Assembly (NCBI GenBank): GCA_002698785.1
Contig: PAAG01000059.1
Location: 558,001 to 622,000, forward strand
Direction of reading: 5' to 3'
Length of the DNA stretch: 64,000 bases
Source: Verrucomicrobiales bacterium
Lineage (GTDB): Bacteria; Verrucomicrobiota; Verrucomicrobiia; Verrucomicrobiales; DEV007
Shown here: positions 36,484 through 46,061 of the stretch, piece after piece
Layout: every line of letters begins with the position of its first letter
Numbering within the stretch: the stretch's first letter is position 1
The notes under the pieces: model-generated
Databases searched by the model: none
Told to the model about the DNA's origin: nothing
What the model saw: the letters and a program-made list of their open reading frames with translations, nothing else
Program-made: the position numbers and the translations under genes

Positions 36484-37935
36484 TCACGACTTCGCTTTCC
36501 ACTCTTCCAAAGTGGAAAATAGATCAGCATCGAGCAGGAACTCGGTTCCAAACGGTGCCTCGATCACACTCTTAATGTGGAGTTCTCCCTCGTTGATCCG
36601 CAGCACAGGAAAACTGTGTTCATCGCGACGATACAGCCCGGGATGACATTCAATCACCTGATCCTGCACCGATTGAGGCCACGCGCTTAAGCCCAGAAAA
36701 TAGTGATGCCCATTTCGTTCGACGTGTTCGATCCCCAGCGTCGCCATCACCGCAAGATCCTGCAGCAACGCCACCGGTCCGACATTCACCAGGTCTTCTC
36801 CGCTCAGGATAAATTTCCGATACGGCTCTGCTCGCCTCAATTTTTCGATCCGCATCGCATTGAGAATTCCCTTCACCACCCCTTTGCAGTTCTTGTGGCT
36901 CGTACCCGAATACCCGAGAGAAAACGCCCTCGGGAAACTACCGATCTCCGCATCAGACTCATCAATAATGATAGGAGGAGCAGACTCCCATCCCTCCAGA
37001 GTCACCCTCACTGATTCATCCAACGCCTGATCTCGATGAAGCGGCTGTTCGACAAAAATCAAATGATCAAACAAAGGACGAACCCGCTCATCCCCCCGCA
37101 ATTCATCCCAGCATTCGCGGAAAGATCCCACGTCCCGAAACTGTTCATTTCCGTCGAGCGTGATTCGATACTCACCTCCTGTCTCCGCATCCAGCACGGA
37201 GCGAATATTAGCCAGTCTTTCTCGATCCATTTCAAGATCCCCGCACAGTTTGATCTTAAAATAGCTTAACCCATACTGCCGAATCGAAGCCTCCAGAGAA
37301 TGCGGCAACCCATCATTCAAAGGCTCCGCGATATCTGCATCAGTCAGCGGGTCTCCCAGCCCGACCGTGTGCCGTACCTGTATCTTTGTTAGAGCCTTCT
37401 CCGGGAGCAAGCTCACGGGTTCCACATCGCCCAGACTTTCGTCCAGTTCGCCCACTCGGATTCCAAGAAGATTGTCTCGAACCACCTGGGAAAATGGAAT
37501 CCCCACACCCCGGCAGAACCCATCCAAAATCGCTCGCTCTACCAAACTGCTTCCCAGCCCCGCCAGCAAAGGAGGCTCACCAGTATCGCGCCCCCACTGT
37601 TTCTGCCTCTCTTGAATCCCCAACCACAAATCGAAAAAACTCGGAGCCTGAAGCCCTGATACCTCACTCGCGGCATACTCGATCGCTTTCAGCATCCACG
37701 GCAGGTCCTCCTCAAACGTTGTATCCAGATTTTTCGTAAACCACTTGGGAGGCAAACCTTCACTCGCGATGCCCACAGACTCTTTGCCGCCCACCACCAT
37801 CTTCACCCTGACAATCAAGTGTGGCAGGTGAGTCATGCTCGCGATTCCATATTTAAAGGGAAAACGCGTCTCCATCGGGAGAACGTGAAAATCGAATGCT
37901 TCGATTTCGATAGATGTCTTGTCAGGATTCACCAT
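36484..37935 (-). CDS. Enolase-superfamily (mandelate racemase/muconate lactonizing-like) enzyme
   Basis: A 483-residue cytoplasmic enzyme of the enolase superfamily. The C-terminal barrel carries FKIKLCGDLEMD (KxK base region), ITLDGNEQF (first metal Asp), FVEQPLHRDQAL (Glu ligand), IIIDESDAEI (third acidic ligand) and SHKNCKGVVKG with a candidate second Lys. These are the positions for Mg-assisted proton abstraction next to a carboxylate, as in sugar-acid dehydratases and racemases. It is longer than typical family members because of an extended N-terminal half. It lies six bases after the MetE-like gene, so the two are probably co-translated. The substrate may be an acid sugar, but this is inferred from context only. 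Confidence 0.85.
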   Translation of the reverse strand: MVNPDKTSIEIEAFDFHVLPMETRFPFKYGIASMTHLPHLIVRVKMVVGGKESVGIASEGLPPKWFTKNLDTTFEEDLPWMLKAIEYAASEVSGLQAPSFFDLWLGIQERQKQWGRDTGEPPLLAGLGSSLVERAILDGFCRGVGIPFSQVVRDNLLGIRVGELDESLGDVEPVSLLPEKALTKIQVRHTVGLGDPLTDADIAEPLNDGLPHSLEASIRQYGLSYFKIKLCGDLEMDRERLANIRSVLDAETGGEYRITLDGNEQFRDVGSFRECWDELRGDERVRPLFDHLIFVEQPLHRDQALDESVRVTLEGWESAPPIIIDESDAEIGSFPRAFSLGYSGTSHKNCKGVVKGILNAMRIEKLRRAEPYRKFILSGEDLVNVGPVALLQDLAVMATLGIEHVERNGHHYFLGLSAWPQSVQDQVIECHPGLYRRDEHSFPVLRINEGELHIKSVIEAPFGTEFLLDADLFSTLEEWKAKS

Positions 37936-37941
37936 GTTCGC

Positions 37942-38970
37942 CTAATCAATTCCAAGGTATCGATTTCGTCCAGCCACAAGAGCGTCCAATTTGCGGTCCG
38001 CTACAGACCTCTTCAACATCCAGAAGCCGCAATCGGGATGAACAAATTTCACCCGCCCCTCCCCGGTTTTCTTTTCCACCTTCTCAATCGCAGCCGCTAT
38101 CTCATCGGCCGTTTCGATGTGGTTTACCTTGATGTCCACCACTCCGATCCCCAAAGCGATCCGATCGTCAATCTCCGCCAGAGCTTCAATATCGCTGTCC
38201 GGCCGATGAGCCAGCTCCAGCACCAGATGCCCGGCATTCAGGGAATTCAAAAAACTCAGCAGCGCCTCCCAGCTCCCTTTCTGGATCGTCTGACCTCCGT
38301 AATTTCCAAAACAAAAATGCACTGCCGTCTCCCCCTCGACTGCATCCAGCACGCGATTGATCGCCTTGGCGGCTAAAGGACCATCAGCAGGATTCCCAGG
38401 AATATTCGCCTCATCCACCTGAACACAGGCGCAAGGCAGCCCCTTCACCTGATCGGCCAGCACATCTGCTACCGCCATCGTCAAAGCCTCGAAATCTCCG
38501 TAGTGATTATCCAGTAGCGTCCTCGCCAGCATGTAAGGACTCGTCACGGTAAACTTGAAGGCACCGCCGGCCACACGAGCGGCCCGCAAGCAGTCATCCA
38601 GCAAATTCAATCGCCCTTCTCCGAGCGGTCCCTCGACAATCCCCGCCGGTTTCGCACGCCATCCCATTTCATCCTTCGAGCGAAAAGCCTCACCATCAGA
38701 GCGCCCGACCTTCGTGCTCACGCCCCCCATCGATCCCACGAAATAATCGATCATCCCATTCGTATCGGGATGATTCACATCAAACCGATACAACTCCCCA
38801 TCCGTCGGCAGATCGATTCCCGCCTGCCGTTGTGTATCAAAAATTACCCGAGTCGCATCCACTACCGATTGCTCACTAGGCAGTGCAACCAACCAGTCCG
38901 GCACGGGATACGACCCCACGGTCGTCGTGAGGATAGACGGAGAATCGGGAACTTTCACAAGCGGTTTCAT
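37942..38970 (-). CDS. Cobalamin-independent methionine synthase-like (MetE C-terminal family) protein
   Basis: A 342-residue single-barrel protein of the MetE/UROD fold. The start at 38970 (MKPLVKVPDSPS) brings the conserved TTVGSYPVPDWL close to the N-terminus, as is usual; an ATG at 39018 is possible. Family signatures include DLPTDGELYRFDV, VQVDEANIPGN, VHFCFGNYGG (His and Cys zinc ligands) and HPDCGFWMLKRSVADRKLD (third Cys ligand). It lacks the N-terminal half of full MetE, as do bacterial short homologues whose methyl acceptor or donor is unknown. It precedes the enolase-superfamily gene and diverges from the ACP-FGE-like gene. True methionine synthesis is not implied. Confidence 0.85.
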   Translation of the reverse strand: MKPLVKVPDSPSILTTTVGSYPVPDWLVALPSEQSVVDATRVIFDTQRQAGIDLPTDGELYRFDVNHPDTNGMIDYFVGSMGGVSTKVGRSDGEAFRSKDEMGWRAKPAGIVEGPLGEGRLNLLDDCLRAARVAGGAFKFTVTSPYMLARTLLDNHYGDFEALTMAVADVLADQVKGLPCACVQVDEANIPGNPADGPLAAKAINRVLDAVEGETAVHFCFGNYGGQTIQKGSWEALLSFLNSLNAGHLVLELAHRPDSDIEALAEIDDRIALGIGVVDIKVNHIETADEIAAAIEKVEKKTGEGRVKFVHPDCGFWMLKRSVADRKLDALVAGRNRYLGID

Positions 38971-39114
38971 TTCCAGACCCACGAGTCTTCCCGGATTTTC
39001 CCATCGTGTCACGAGCAAAAAGGGAACGTATATATGACACTATCTATTGGACGTTAGTAACCGGTTCTTCAAACAAATGGGTAGCATGGGACGTTTCACC
39101 ATCAAAGAAAACCG

Positions 39115-40311
39115 ATGGACGTCACAACTCGCAGACCTACCCGACTCGAACTTCTTGACCGCCTTCTGCTGATTGTAGCAGAACACTCCGGTCACCAGAT
39201 CGATTCGCTGACTCCTTCAAGCAGATTGGTCAGGGATCTCGGAATCGATAGTCTGGATATGATCGAGTTGATGAAGTCCGTTGAAGAAACATTTCGAATC
39301 TCACTTCCCTCGGCTGACGAGGTCAATGACCCGGTATATACGAGCATTTTCACCAAAGCCGACTTCAATATCTCCGACTTTGCCGATTTGGTTTTTATGC
39401 AATGGGATACAGAACCTCCAATTGGACCGAGGAAATGGTGGACTCAAAAATCTCCACCTGCTTCCACCTCACATGCACCCTTTTCACAGCTAGACGGAAA
39501 GCATGAACCAAAAGACAATTCACAGCTGTATACACCTTTGGGAAGAAACGATTGTGGCTTCGAGTCATCCCGCCGAAACACCGATGGAATGAACTGTATT
39601 CTTATTCCCGGCGAAGACGTCACTTTCCGTGATGGAACCAAAGCCGTTGAGGACTTTTTCATTGATTCTGAACCAGTATCCACCACCGCCTACGCAAGGT
39701 TCCTGAACTCGATTTCCTCAATAGCTGCGGAGACGGAAAGCTTATGGTTCGCTCTGCCAGAATGGGATAAACGAGGCATCCACCTGCCGATAGAAAGAAA
39801 CGAAGATGGAGAATGGAAGCCCCGAAAAGGTGTCGAAACCTGGCCCATGATGTTGGTTTCCTGGTACGGAGCAAATGCTTACACTCTCTGGGCCAACGGA
39901 GAGGATTGGAAATCTTTTCACGAAGAATCGCCCTTTCTCCCAGATGCTCGTGAGTTTGAATATGCCGCTCGCGGAAAAGAATATTCCCCTTTTCCAAACG
40001 GAACCGCTTCCCCAACTCCACAAGAGGCAAACCTCTCACGACTTGAATTTGGCCGTCAATACGAACTGACGGAACTACCCATCACAGCAGTAAACACCCT
40101 TCAGGGATTATCCCCTTTCGGCCTCCGTCACATGGTCGGAAACGTCTGGCATTGGTGCCGCAACTGGCATGACGAAAACAATCAGGTGCGTGCTGAAAAG
40201 GGAGGAAGCTGGGTCGGCCCCGTTCAGCTTGGTCGTTGCGACTTCACCCGTGGAAGAATCCCGGCAGCGAAAGGCAGGTGCCTTGGGTTCAGGTGCGCTC
40301 GGCCGCAATAA
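39115..40311 (+). CDS. Acyl carrier protein domain fused to FGE/SUMF1-like domain
   Basis: A 398-residue cytoplasmic two-domain protein. Residues 1-100 are an acyl carrier protein: DLGIDSLDMIELM contains Ser46, the expected phosphopantetheine site. A linker rich in Pro and Ser (100-150) leads to an FGE-sulfatase (PF03781) domain: PVSTTAYARFLNS, LPDAREFEYAARG, MVGNVWHWCRNW, then EKGGSW and a final GFRCARPQ. The C-terminal Cys residues lie at 375, 389 and 394. In formylglycine-generating enzymes the pair of catalytic Cys follows GGSY at short spacing; here the first Cys position is occupied by Gly, so true FGE activity is doubtful. It could act on an ACP-bound substrate. No signal peptide, so it is not an exported sulfatase maturase. 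Confidence 0.85.
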   Translation: MDVTTRRPTRLELLDRLLLIVAEHSGHQIDSLTPSSRLVRDLGIDSLDMIELMKSVEETFRISLPSADEVNDPVYTSIFTKADFNISDFADLVFMQWDTEPPIGPRKWWTQKSPPASTSHAPFSQLDGKHEPKDNSQLYTPLGRNDCGFESSRRNTDGMNCILIPGEDVTFRDGTKAVEDFFIDSEPVSTTAYARFLNSISSIAAETESLWFALPEWDKRGIHLPIERNEDGEWKPRKGVETWPMMLVSWYGANAYTLWANGEDWKSFHEESPFLPDAREFEYAARGKEYSPFPNGTASPTPQEANLSRLEFGRQYELTELPITAVNTLQGLSPFGLRHMVGNVWHWCRNWHDENNQVRAEKGGSWVGPVQLGRCDFTRGRIPAAKGRCLGFRCARPQ

Positions 40312-40317
40312 GAACAC

Positions 40318-43300
40318 CTACTCAAACAAAACCTTCCCGATTTCCTTCAACTGCTCCGGCGCGATCTTCTGCACCTCACGGTCGTAGGTAATCAACCCAT
40401 TGATCTCCCCTTCCACATCAGTGGTCTGTGTATAAATACCCGCAGCTATCCCCTGTTTCTTCAACTCTGCCAGCATCTCGACCGAAGTCTTGTATCGCTC
40501 CAACCACTCCTCCTTATCCTTCGGCAGTCCACCATACCCCCAGTTCCGCGACTTCGGGTCCCACACATGATTCTCCACGGGGAACCCATGCCCGCCGAAC
40601 TCTCCCATCACCTTCACAAATCCGTGAAAACGACCACCTTCTCCCAACTCAAACGGAAACCCGGGATGCGGATACCGGTGCTCATCCACAATGTGCCCGG
40701 ATGGAAAAAAGTTCCCTCCACTCGCGATGTTGATCTGACGACTAGGATCGTATTCCATCACCCACTCCCCGACCGACTCAGAACTATGCTGTCCCCAACG
40801 TTCATTAAAAGGCACCCACTGAACGATACACGGATGATTGTATAGCGTATCGATCATCAGCTTGTGCTCGGCCAGATACTGCTCATGAGCCCAATCCGGC
40901 CACACACCCTTCTCGGGGTTCGGCTGCAGCCTCGTCCACTTGGGGTCGTCAACAGGGTCACGATGGCTCACTTGGTCCTGCCACATCATCATCCCCATCT
41001 TATCGCAATGATAGTAGTAAAGCCTCGGCTCAACCTTGATGTGCTTTCGAATCGTGTTGAACCCCGCGTCCTGAAGAAATTTGATATCCGAAACCATCGC
41101 CTCCTCCGAAGGCGGCGTCAGCAAACCATCCGGCCACCAACCTTGGTCCAAAGTTCCCCAGTGGAAAATCGTTTTCCCATTTAACAAAAATCGCAAGTGC
41201 CCATCCGCATCTTTCTCCACCGTCGTCTCACGAAAACCGAAGTAGGATTGAATCCAGTCATCAGCGAGACGAACCCGGACATCGTAAAGTGTAGGTGAAT
41301 CCGGAAACCACAGTTTTGGTTCCGGAATTTCGATCTTCAAAGCCTCGGCATGACTCCCCGATGCCGCCGCCACCTTCTCACCGTCCAGAAAAACCTCAGC
41401 TTCGGTCGCCAACGAACGTGTGATCGCCATCGACATATCAAACTTAATCTCGATCGAGACCTTTCCGTCATTTGAAGACGTCGTTTTTATACTCGTGATC
41501 CAATAAGAATCAGGAACCTCCTCCATCCATACTGTCTGCCAGATTCCCGATACCGGCGTATACCAGATCCCCTTCGGATTCAGTTTCTGCTTACCATGTA
41601 GCTGATACGTCCCCCTCTTATCCGTAGAATCTGTCACCCTGACAAGAATCTCATTCTCTCCGCCCTTTACCGCCTTCGTCATGTCGAAAGAAAACGGCAG
41701 ATTTCCTCCCGTGTTCTTTCCAACTTCCTCACCGTTCACCCATACAGTCGACTGGTAGTCCACCGCCTCAAAATTCAGGAGGTATCGTTTTCCGTCCTTC
41801 TTCTCGATGGAAACCGTTCGCTTATACCAAAGAGCATCCTCCGGCCCGAATCGTCTCTCCACTCCGGAAAGCGGAGCCTCAATCGCGAACGGCACCAAAA
41901 TCTCGCCATCCCATTTCTTGGGCGCCGCCTTGGCGTTCTTCGGCGTCACGGCATAATCCCAATGCCCATTCAGATTCGTCCAGTTATCGCGCTTCAACTG
42001 CGGACGCGGATAGCTCTGCCACACATTCTCCGCCGTCACGTCCCTGCCCCATTTCGTCCGCATCGCCACCTTCGGAATCACGACCTGGATATTGTAGTCC
42101 ACGACCTTTCCCGAAAACTTATTCGGCACACTCCACTTACCGACTGGATCAACACCGTCCTGACCGATAAACAACCCAATCCCAGGCTGACTCGTCATCA
42201 AACCCGGCGACTTGCGACTCGCCACCTCTTTTCCATTCACTGAAATCGACATCGTCTCGTCATTCAATGTCGCCACCACCGTCACCTTCCCCCTCACAGG
42301 ATCCTTCGCGGCCACTTCTGTAATTTTTCCCTCATCCCGAATCGTGAAGACAGGCTTACCACCCCGAAAGTGCAGCGCATACCCGAACCGCACCCCTCCG
42401 TGCGCGAGCACGACACCGTTTTTCTTCGGTCCCTGTACGGTAGCCGTAATCGTAAAAGCACGTCCCGTCACCTGAGGCGGATCCGCTACCGGCATCACCT
42501 CCCCTACTTTCCCTGCACTCTTAGGACTCAGTTCACCGCGCGGATACACCTTTACTCTCTCGGCCCACGTCTCCCACTTCTGCGCCAGCTCATCTACCTT
42601 CTCAGGATTCGACTTGGCCAGATCATTCGTCTCCGTCCGATCCTTCGACATGTCATAGAGCTCCCACTTCGACTCATCCGTTCCGCCAATCATCGAAACT
42701 GACTTCCCTACCAGCTTCCAGTCTCCATCCCTCACGAAAGCATTGGTCTCGTGCTCGATAAAAATCGGTTCTTCCCGTCCGAGCGTTTCCGCCCCAAAAG
42801 CCGGACGCATCGACACCCCATCCAGCGCAGGAATCTTGTTCCCATGCATTTCCTCAGGATACTTCGCACCCGCCACATCCAGTATTGTCGGCATCAGATC
42901 GATCAACTGCCCAGGGTCACCATACCAGTCTTTCCTCGCCTCGATCTTCGCCGGCCAGTGCATGAAAAATGGAGTCGCCGTTCCGCCCTCGTGAGCGAAA
43001 TGCTTATAGTAGCGAAAAGGCGTGCTACTCGCGTTCGCCCAGGCTTCCCCGTAGCTGTTGGAGTCTTCCAGGTTTCGCTTCTCCACATCAAAAAACTCAC
43101 CACGCCCTAACATTCCACCTTCCTGACAAGCTCCATTGTCAGACAGAAACATAATGAGTGTATCCTCGTAGATCCCCGACTCTTTCAAATATCCCACCAG
43201 CTTCCCGATGTTCTGATCCACCCGATCGATCATCGCAGCATAGATCGCCATCTTCAGATCCATTTCGTCGCGCTTCTTCTCATCGAGCGATTCCCAGTCC

Positions 43301-44148
43301 GGAATCCCATCCGTCCGAGCAGACAACTCCCATGCCTCATCGATCAGTCCCAGCTCGACCTGCTTCTTGTATCGCTTCTCCCGTAGAGCATCCCATCCGT
43401 CTTTGAACTTCCCACGATACTTCGCGATATCGTCCTCGAATGCCTGAAGCGGCCAGTGCGGCGCTGTGTAGGCGAGATAAAGAAAAAACGGATCTTCTTT
43501 CGATTTCTCCTCCAGATGCTCTCCCATAAAACGGATCGCGTAGTCTGTAAAAGCATCCGTCGTGTAGTATTCCTCGTCCGTCGTACTCACCGGAGGATCC
43601 ACCGCATCATTTCCAAGCGTGATCCCCCGATCACCGTGAGGATGAAAAAACCGAGTCGCCCCGCTGATGCTTCCATAGAATTTATCGAAGCCACGCTGGA
43701 GCGGCCATCGATCCTGATCGTTATACCCGAGATGCCACTTCCCTGACATCAGCGTCGCGTATCCAGCTGGCTTCAGTGCCTCCGCAATCGTCACACACTC
43801 TTTGTTGATGTATCCCTGATAAGCAGGCGGCTCATCTTTTCCACGGTCGCTCCCTGGAGGCTGCGTCATCCAGCCAATCCCCGTCTGATGCGGATGCAGC
43901 CCCGTCATCAGGGTCGCACGAGTCGGGCAGCAACGCCCCGAATTGTAGAATTGGGAAAATCGAACACCTCCGTGAGCCAGCGCATCGATGTTCGGGGTAT
44001 CGATTTCGCTACCGTGATACCCCAGATCCGAAAACCCCATGTCATCCACCATGATCAGGATGATGTGAGGTCGCTCCTGCGCAGAAAGCGAGTTCACGAA
44101 AGAAAAAGAGGCCACAACAAGGGCCAGGAAAAGCAATCGAGTCATCAT
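40318..44148 (-). CDS. Sulfatase fused to LamG-like and glycoside hydrolase family 2 domains
   Basis: A 1,276-residue exported fusion. From ATG 44148 the signal peptide is MMTRLLFLALVVASFSFVNS; an upstream ATG at 44208 lacks such a leader at its end. Residues about 25-540 are a type I sulfatase with IMVDDMGFSDLGYHG and the CCPTR motif, Cys73 being the formylglycine precursor. About 570-700 is a concanavalin/LamG-like domain. The rest is glycoside hydrolase family 2: NWTNLNGHWDYAV, STVWVNGEEVGKNTGG, YTPVSGIWQTVWME, then WVPFNERWGQH (catalytic acid/base Glu near 1,115) and KVMGEFGGHG (candidate nucleophile near 1,185). One polypeptide would thus remove sulfate and cleave a beta-glycoside. It converges on the ACP-FGE-like gene, six bases apart. 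Confidence 0.93.
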   Translation of the reverse strand: MMTRLLFLALVVASFSFVNSLSAQERPHIILIMVDDMGFSDLGYHGSEIDTPNIDALAHGGVRFSQFYNSGRCCPTRATLMTGLHPHQTGIGWMTQPPGSDRGKDEPPAYQGYINKECVTIAEALKPAGYATLMSGKWHLGYNDQDRWPLQRGFDKFYGSISGATRFFHPHGDRGITLGNDAVDPPVSTTDEEYYTTDAFTDYAIRFMGEHLEEKSKEDPFFLYLAYTAPHWPLQAFEDDIAKYRGKFKDGWDALREKRYKKQVELGLIDEAWELSARTDGIPDWESLDEKKRDEMDLKMAIYAAMIDRVDQNIGKLVGYLKESGIYEDTLIMFLSDNGACQEGGMLGRGEFFDVEKRNLEDSNSYGEAWANASSTPFRYYKHFAHEGGTATPFFMHWPAKIEARKDWYGDPGQLIDLMPTILDVAGAKYPEEMHGNKIPALDGVSMRPAFGAETLGREEPIFIEHETNAFVRDGDWKLVGKSVSMIGGTDESKWELYDMSKDRTETNDLAKSNPEKVDELAQKWETWAERVKVYPRGELSPKSAGKVGEVMPVADPPQVTGRAFTITATVQGPKKNGVVLAHGGVRFGYALHFRGGKPVFTIRDEGKITEVAAKDPVRGKVTVVATLNDETMSISVNGKEVASRKSPGLMTSQPGIGLFIGQDGVDPVGKWSVPNKFSGKVVDYNIQVVIPKVAMRTKWGRDVTAENVWQSYPRPQLKRDNWTNLNGHWDYAVTPKNAKAAPKKWDGEILVPFAIEAPLSGVERRFGPEDALWYKRTVSIEKKDGKRYLLNFEAVDYQSTVWVNGEEVGKNTGGNLPFSFDMTKAVKGGENEILVRVTDSTDKRGTYQLHGKQKLNPKGIWYTPVSGIWQTVWMEEVPDSYWITSIKTTSSNDGKVSIEIKFDMSMAITRSLATEAEVFLDGEKVAAASGSHAEALKIEIPEPKLWFPDSPTLYDVRVRLADDWIQSYFGFRETTVEKDADGHLRFLLNGKTIFHWGTLDQGWWPDGLLTPPSEEAMVSDIKFLQDAGFNTIRKHIKVEPRLYYYHCDKMGMMMWQDQVSHRDPVDDPKWTRLQPNPEKGVWPDWAHEQYLAEHKLMIDTLYNHPCIVQWVPFNERWGQHSSESVGEWVMEYDPSRQINIASGGNFFPSGHIVDEHRYPHPGFPFELGEGGRFHGFVKVMGEFGGHGFPVENHVWDPKSRNWGYGGLPKDKEEWLERYKTSVEMLAELKKQGIAAGIYTQTTDVEGEINGLITYDREVQKIAPEQLKEIGKVLFE

Positions 44149-44264
44149 AGGTGGGGATTTCTTATCTACAAAACTGTAGATAATGAACAACCCCGTTGCC
44201 TTTGACAACGACGGCTTCTTGAGAATTCGGGCGCGATTCTGGAAAAATCAGACAGCCCCGGAGT

Positions 44265-44711
44265 TCATGCACCCTGCTCGATCGCAGCTACGGCATACTC
44301 TCGAATCCGCTCGATCATCCCCATCAAACCATTCCTTCTCGTCGGGCTCAAATGGGACTCCAGATCCAGCCGCTTCAATTCGGGCTGAGCATCCAGCTTC
44401 AGAATCTCTTCCGGAGACTTCCCTTGGTAAAGACTCAACACCGTCGCGATGATACCGCTGACCAGCACAGAATCACTCTTTCCACGAAATCGCAGAGCTT
44501 CAGGATTCTCTTCATCACGGAACGGAACAATCCACACCATCGACTGACAGCCCCAGACCCGGTAGTCATCTGTCTGCTCGCCATCACCCAGGGGGGCAAG
44601 GCGTTTGCTCAAATCGATGAGAAACTGATACTTCGCATCCATGTCCGGCAAATAGGACATGGTCTCCACGATATCCTCAAATTCTGGAAGATTCTGTGTT
44701 TCGACGCTCAT
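44265..44711 (-). CDS. sufE: SufE-family sulfur acceptor protein
   Basis: A 148-residue cytoplasmic protein from ATG 44711. SufE accepts persulfide sulfur from the cysteine desulfurase SufS for Fe-S cluster assembly. The active-site Cys lies in DYRVWGCQSMVWIV, and the domain continues with the conserved GKSDSVLVSGIIATVLSLYQGKSPEEIL and the closing HLSPTRRNGLMGMIERIR. An open frame extends upstream to 44834 but lacks family features. No sufS or other suf gene is in the window. It lies 116 bp upstream of the sulfatase-GH2 gene in the same direction, and diverges from the PpiC gene. Confidence 0.93.
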   Translation of the reverse strand: MSVETQNLPEFEDIVETMSYLPDMDAKYQFLIDLSKRLAPLGDGEQTDDYRVWGCQSMVWIVPFRDEENPEALRFRGKSDSVLVSGIIATVLSLYQGKSPEEILKLDAQPELKRLDLESHLSPTRRNGLMGMIERIREYAVAAIEQGA

Positions 44712-44935
44712 GAGATAAAGAAGGGTGCCCCAGCGTGGCACCCACATGATATAACGTAACGCAGACCACAACAGATTCAATGCCCTCCGAGATTCCCGGG
44801 CGTCTACACCCAAGTTTCTGCGCATTCTTCGCACCTTTCACTCTAAAATCCCCTTTTTACGCGACGGGAATCCCCTTGAGGAACCCGCGTTTTCCAGCGA
44901 TCTTTCCCACTCGATCCCCCAACTCTACCCTCACG

Positions 44936-45979
44936 ATGAAGCCACATTACTTTCTACTCCCGGCTGTCCTCCTCTTCACCTCCAACCTCTCGGCAAAAGA
45001 AGAGCCTACGGAAAAGGCGACACAAGAGTTTGCCGAAGACACCGTGATTCTCACCGTCGACGATACCCCCATCACAGTTCACGACGTTCGCGAGGTCTTC
45101 ACAGGACGATACGGTAGGCAGTTCGAGCGCATGCAACCTGCCGAGCGGAAGCTTGTCGAACCGCAGGTCCAGCAATTGATCATCACCGATCTCATCTCTC
45201 GCATTCTTCTCGTCAACGCGGCCACAGAAGCGGGATTCGATGTCACCGAAGAAGAAATCACTGCGAACCTCGATAAACTTCAGGAGTTCGCGAAAAAGCA
45301 GGAGTTGCTCTCAGACGATGCCTCATTTGAAGATTTCGTCGCCGAATCTGGCGTCAGCGTGGAACGCCTCCGAGCTCAGATCGCAGATGAGATGAAAATC
45401 CAGAAGCTCCTCGATCAAGAACTCTCCGCCATTCCTGAACCCACCGAAGAAGATCTGAGAAAAATCTACGACGAAAATCCCGAGAAATTCAAACAGGACC
45501 AATCCGTCGAAGCTTCCCACATCCTGATCTCTACTCACGATTCCGAAGAGGCCGAAGACCTGAAGAAAAAGAAAGCTCTGGCAGAAAAGATCTACAAGCA
45601 ATTGGAAGAGAGCGACGGAGAAGACTTTCAAGACTTGGTAAAGGAGCATTCCGATTGCCCCAGCAAAGCACAAGGCGGTAGCCTTGGTGAAGTTCCCAAA
45701 GGCAAGATGCCTCCGGAATTTGAGACCGTGGCTTTCAGCCAGAAAACCGGCACAATTGGAGCTCCGATCAAAACCCAGTTCGGATATCACATCATCCGAA
45801 CCGACGCCAAGCACGACCCCAGGAATCTGAAGTTCGAAGAGGTCAAAGATGTCATTGCTGTCTGGTTGAAAGATCAGGAGAAAGAGAAGCACAGAAGCGC
45901 CTATCTCAAAAAACTTCAAAACGACGCAAAAATCGTCCGCATGGTCGAAAAGCCCGCCGCAGAGGAGCAGTCTCAGTAA
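44936..45979 (+). CDS. SurA/PpiC-type peptidyl-prolyl isomerase
   Basis: A 347-residue periplasmic chaperone. The start at 44936 gives signal peptide MKPHYFLLPAVLLFTSNLSA; a longer frame upstream lacks it. A SurA-like N-terminal helical domain (about 30-170) includes PAERKLVEPQVQQLIITDLI and VTEEEITANLDKL. The parvulin domain (about 190-300) carries EASHILIST, HSDCPSKAQGGSLGEVPKGKMPPEFE and FGYHIIRTD, with the usual active-site positions. A charged C-terminus follows. It probably helps fold outer membrane or exported proteins, which fits the many secreted enzymes here. A gap of 224 bp to the divergent sufE gene holds its promoter, which I could not define; I see nothing else in that gap. Confidence 0.93.
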   Translation: MKPHYFLLPAVLLFTSNLSAKEEPTEKATQEFAEDTVILTVDDTPITVHDVREVFTGRYGRQFERMQPAERKLVEPQVQQLIITDLISRILLVNAATEAGFDVTEEEITANLDKLQEFAKKQELLSDDASFEDFVAESGVSVERLRAQIADEMKIQKLLDQELSAIPEPTEEDLRKIYDENPEKFKQDQSVEASHILISTHDSEEAEDLKKKKALAEKIYKQLEESDGEDFQDLVKEHSDCPSKAQGGSLGEVPKGKMPPEFETVAFSQKTGTIGAPIKTQFGYHIIRTDAKHDPRNLKFEEVKDVIAVWLKDQEKEKHRSAYLKKLQNDAKIVRMVEKPAAEEQSQ

Positions 45980-46061
45980 TCACCGCCAACGTCTTCCCCT
46001 CTGGCGTAAAAAAGAGGACTTTCCTGCTGCCAAGCCACGGTGCGGTCAGTACTCTCGCCGC

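Noticed and set aside
39030-39075. Promoter-like TATATA sequence ahead of the MetE-like gene
   Set aside because: The matching -35 (TTACTA) has 20 bases of spacing to TATATA, too long for a confident call.
39115-40311. Calling this gene the formylglycine-generating maturase for the window's sulfatases
   Set aside because: The first catalytic Cys after GGSW is absent and the ACP fusion is atypical, so I call it FGE-like only.
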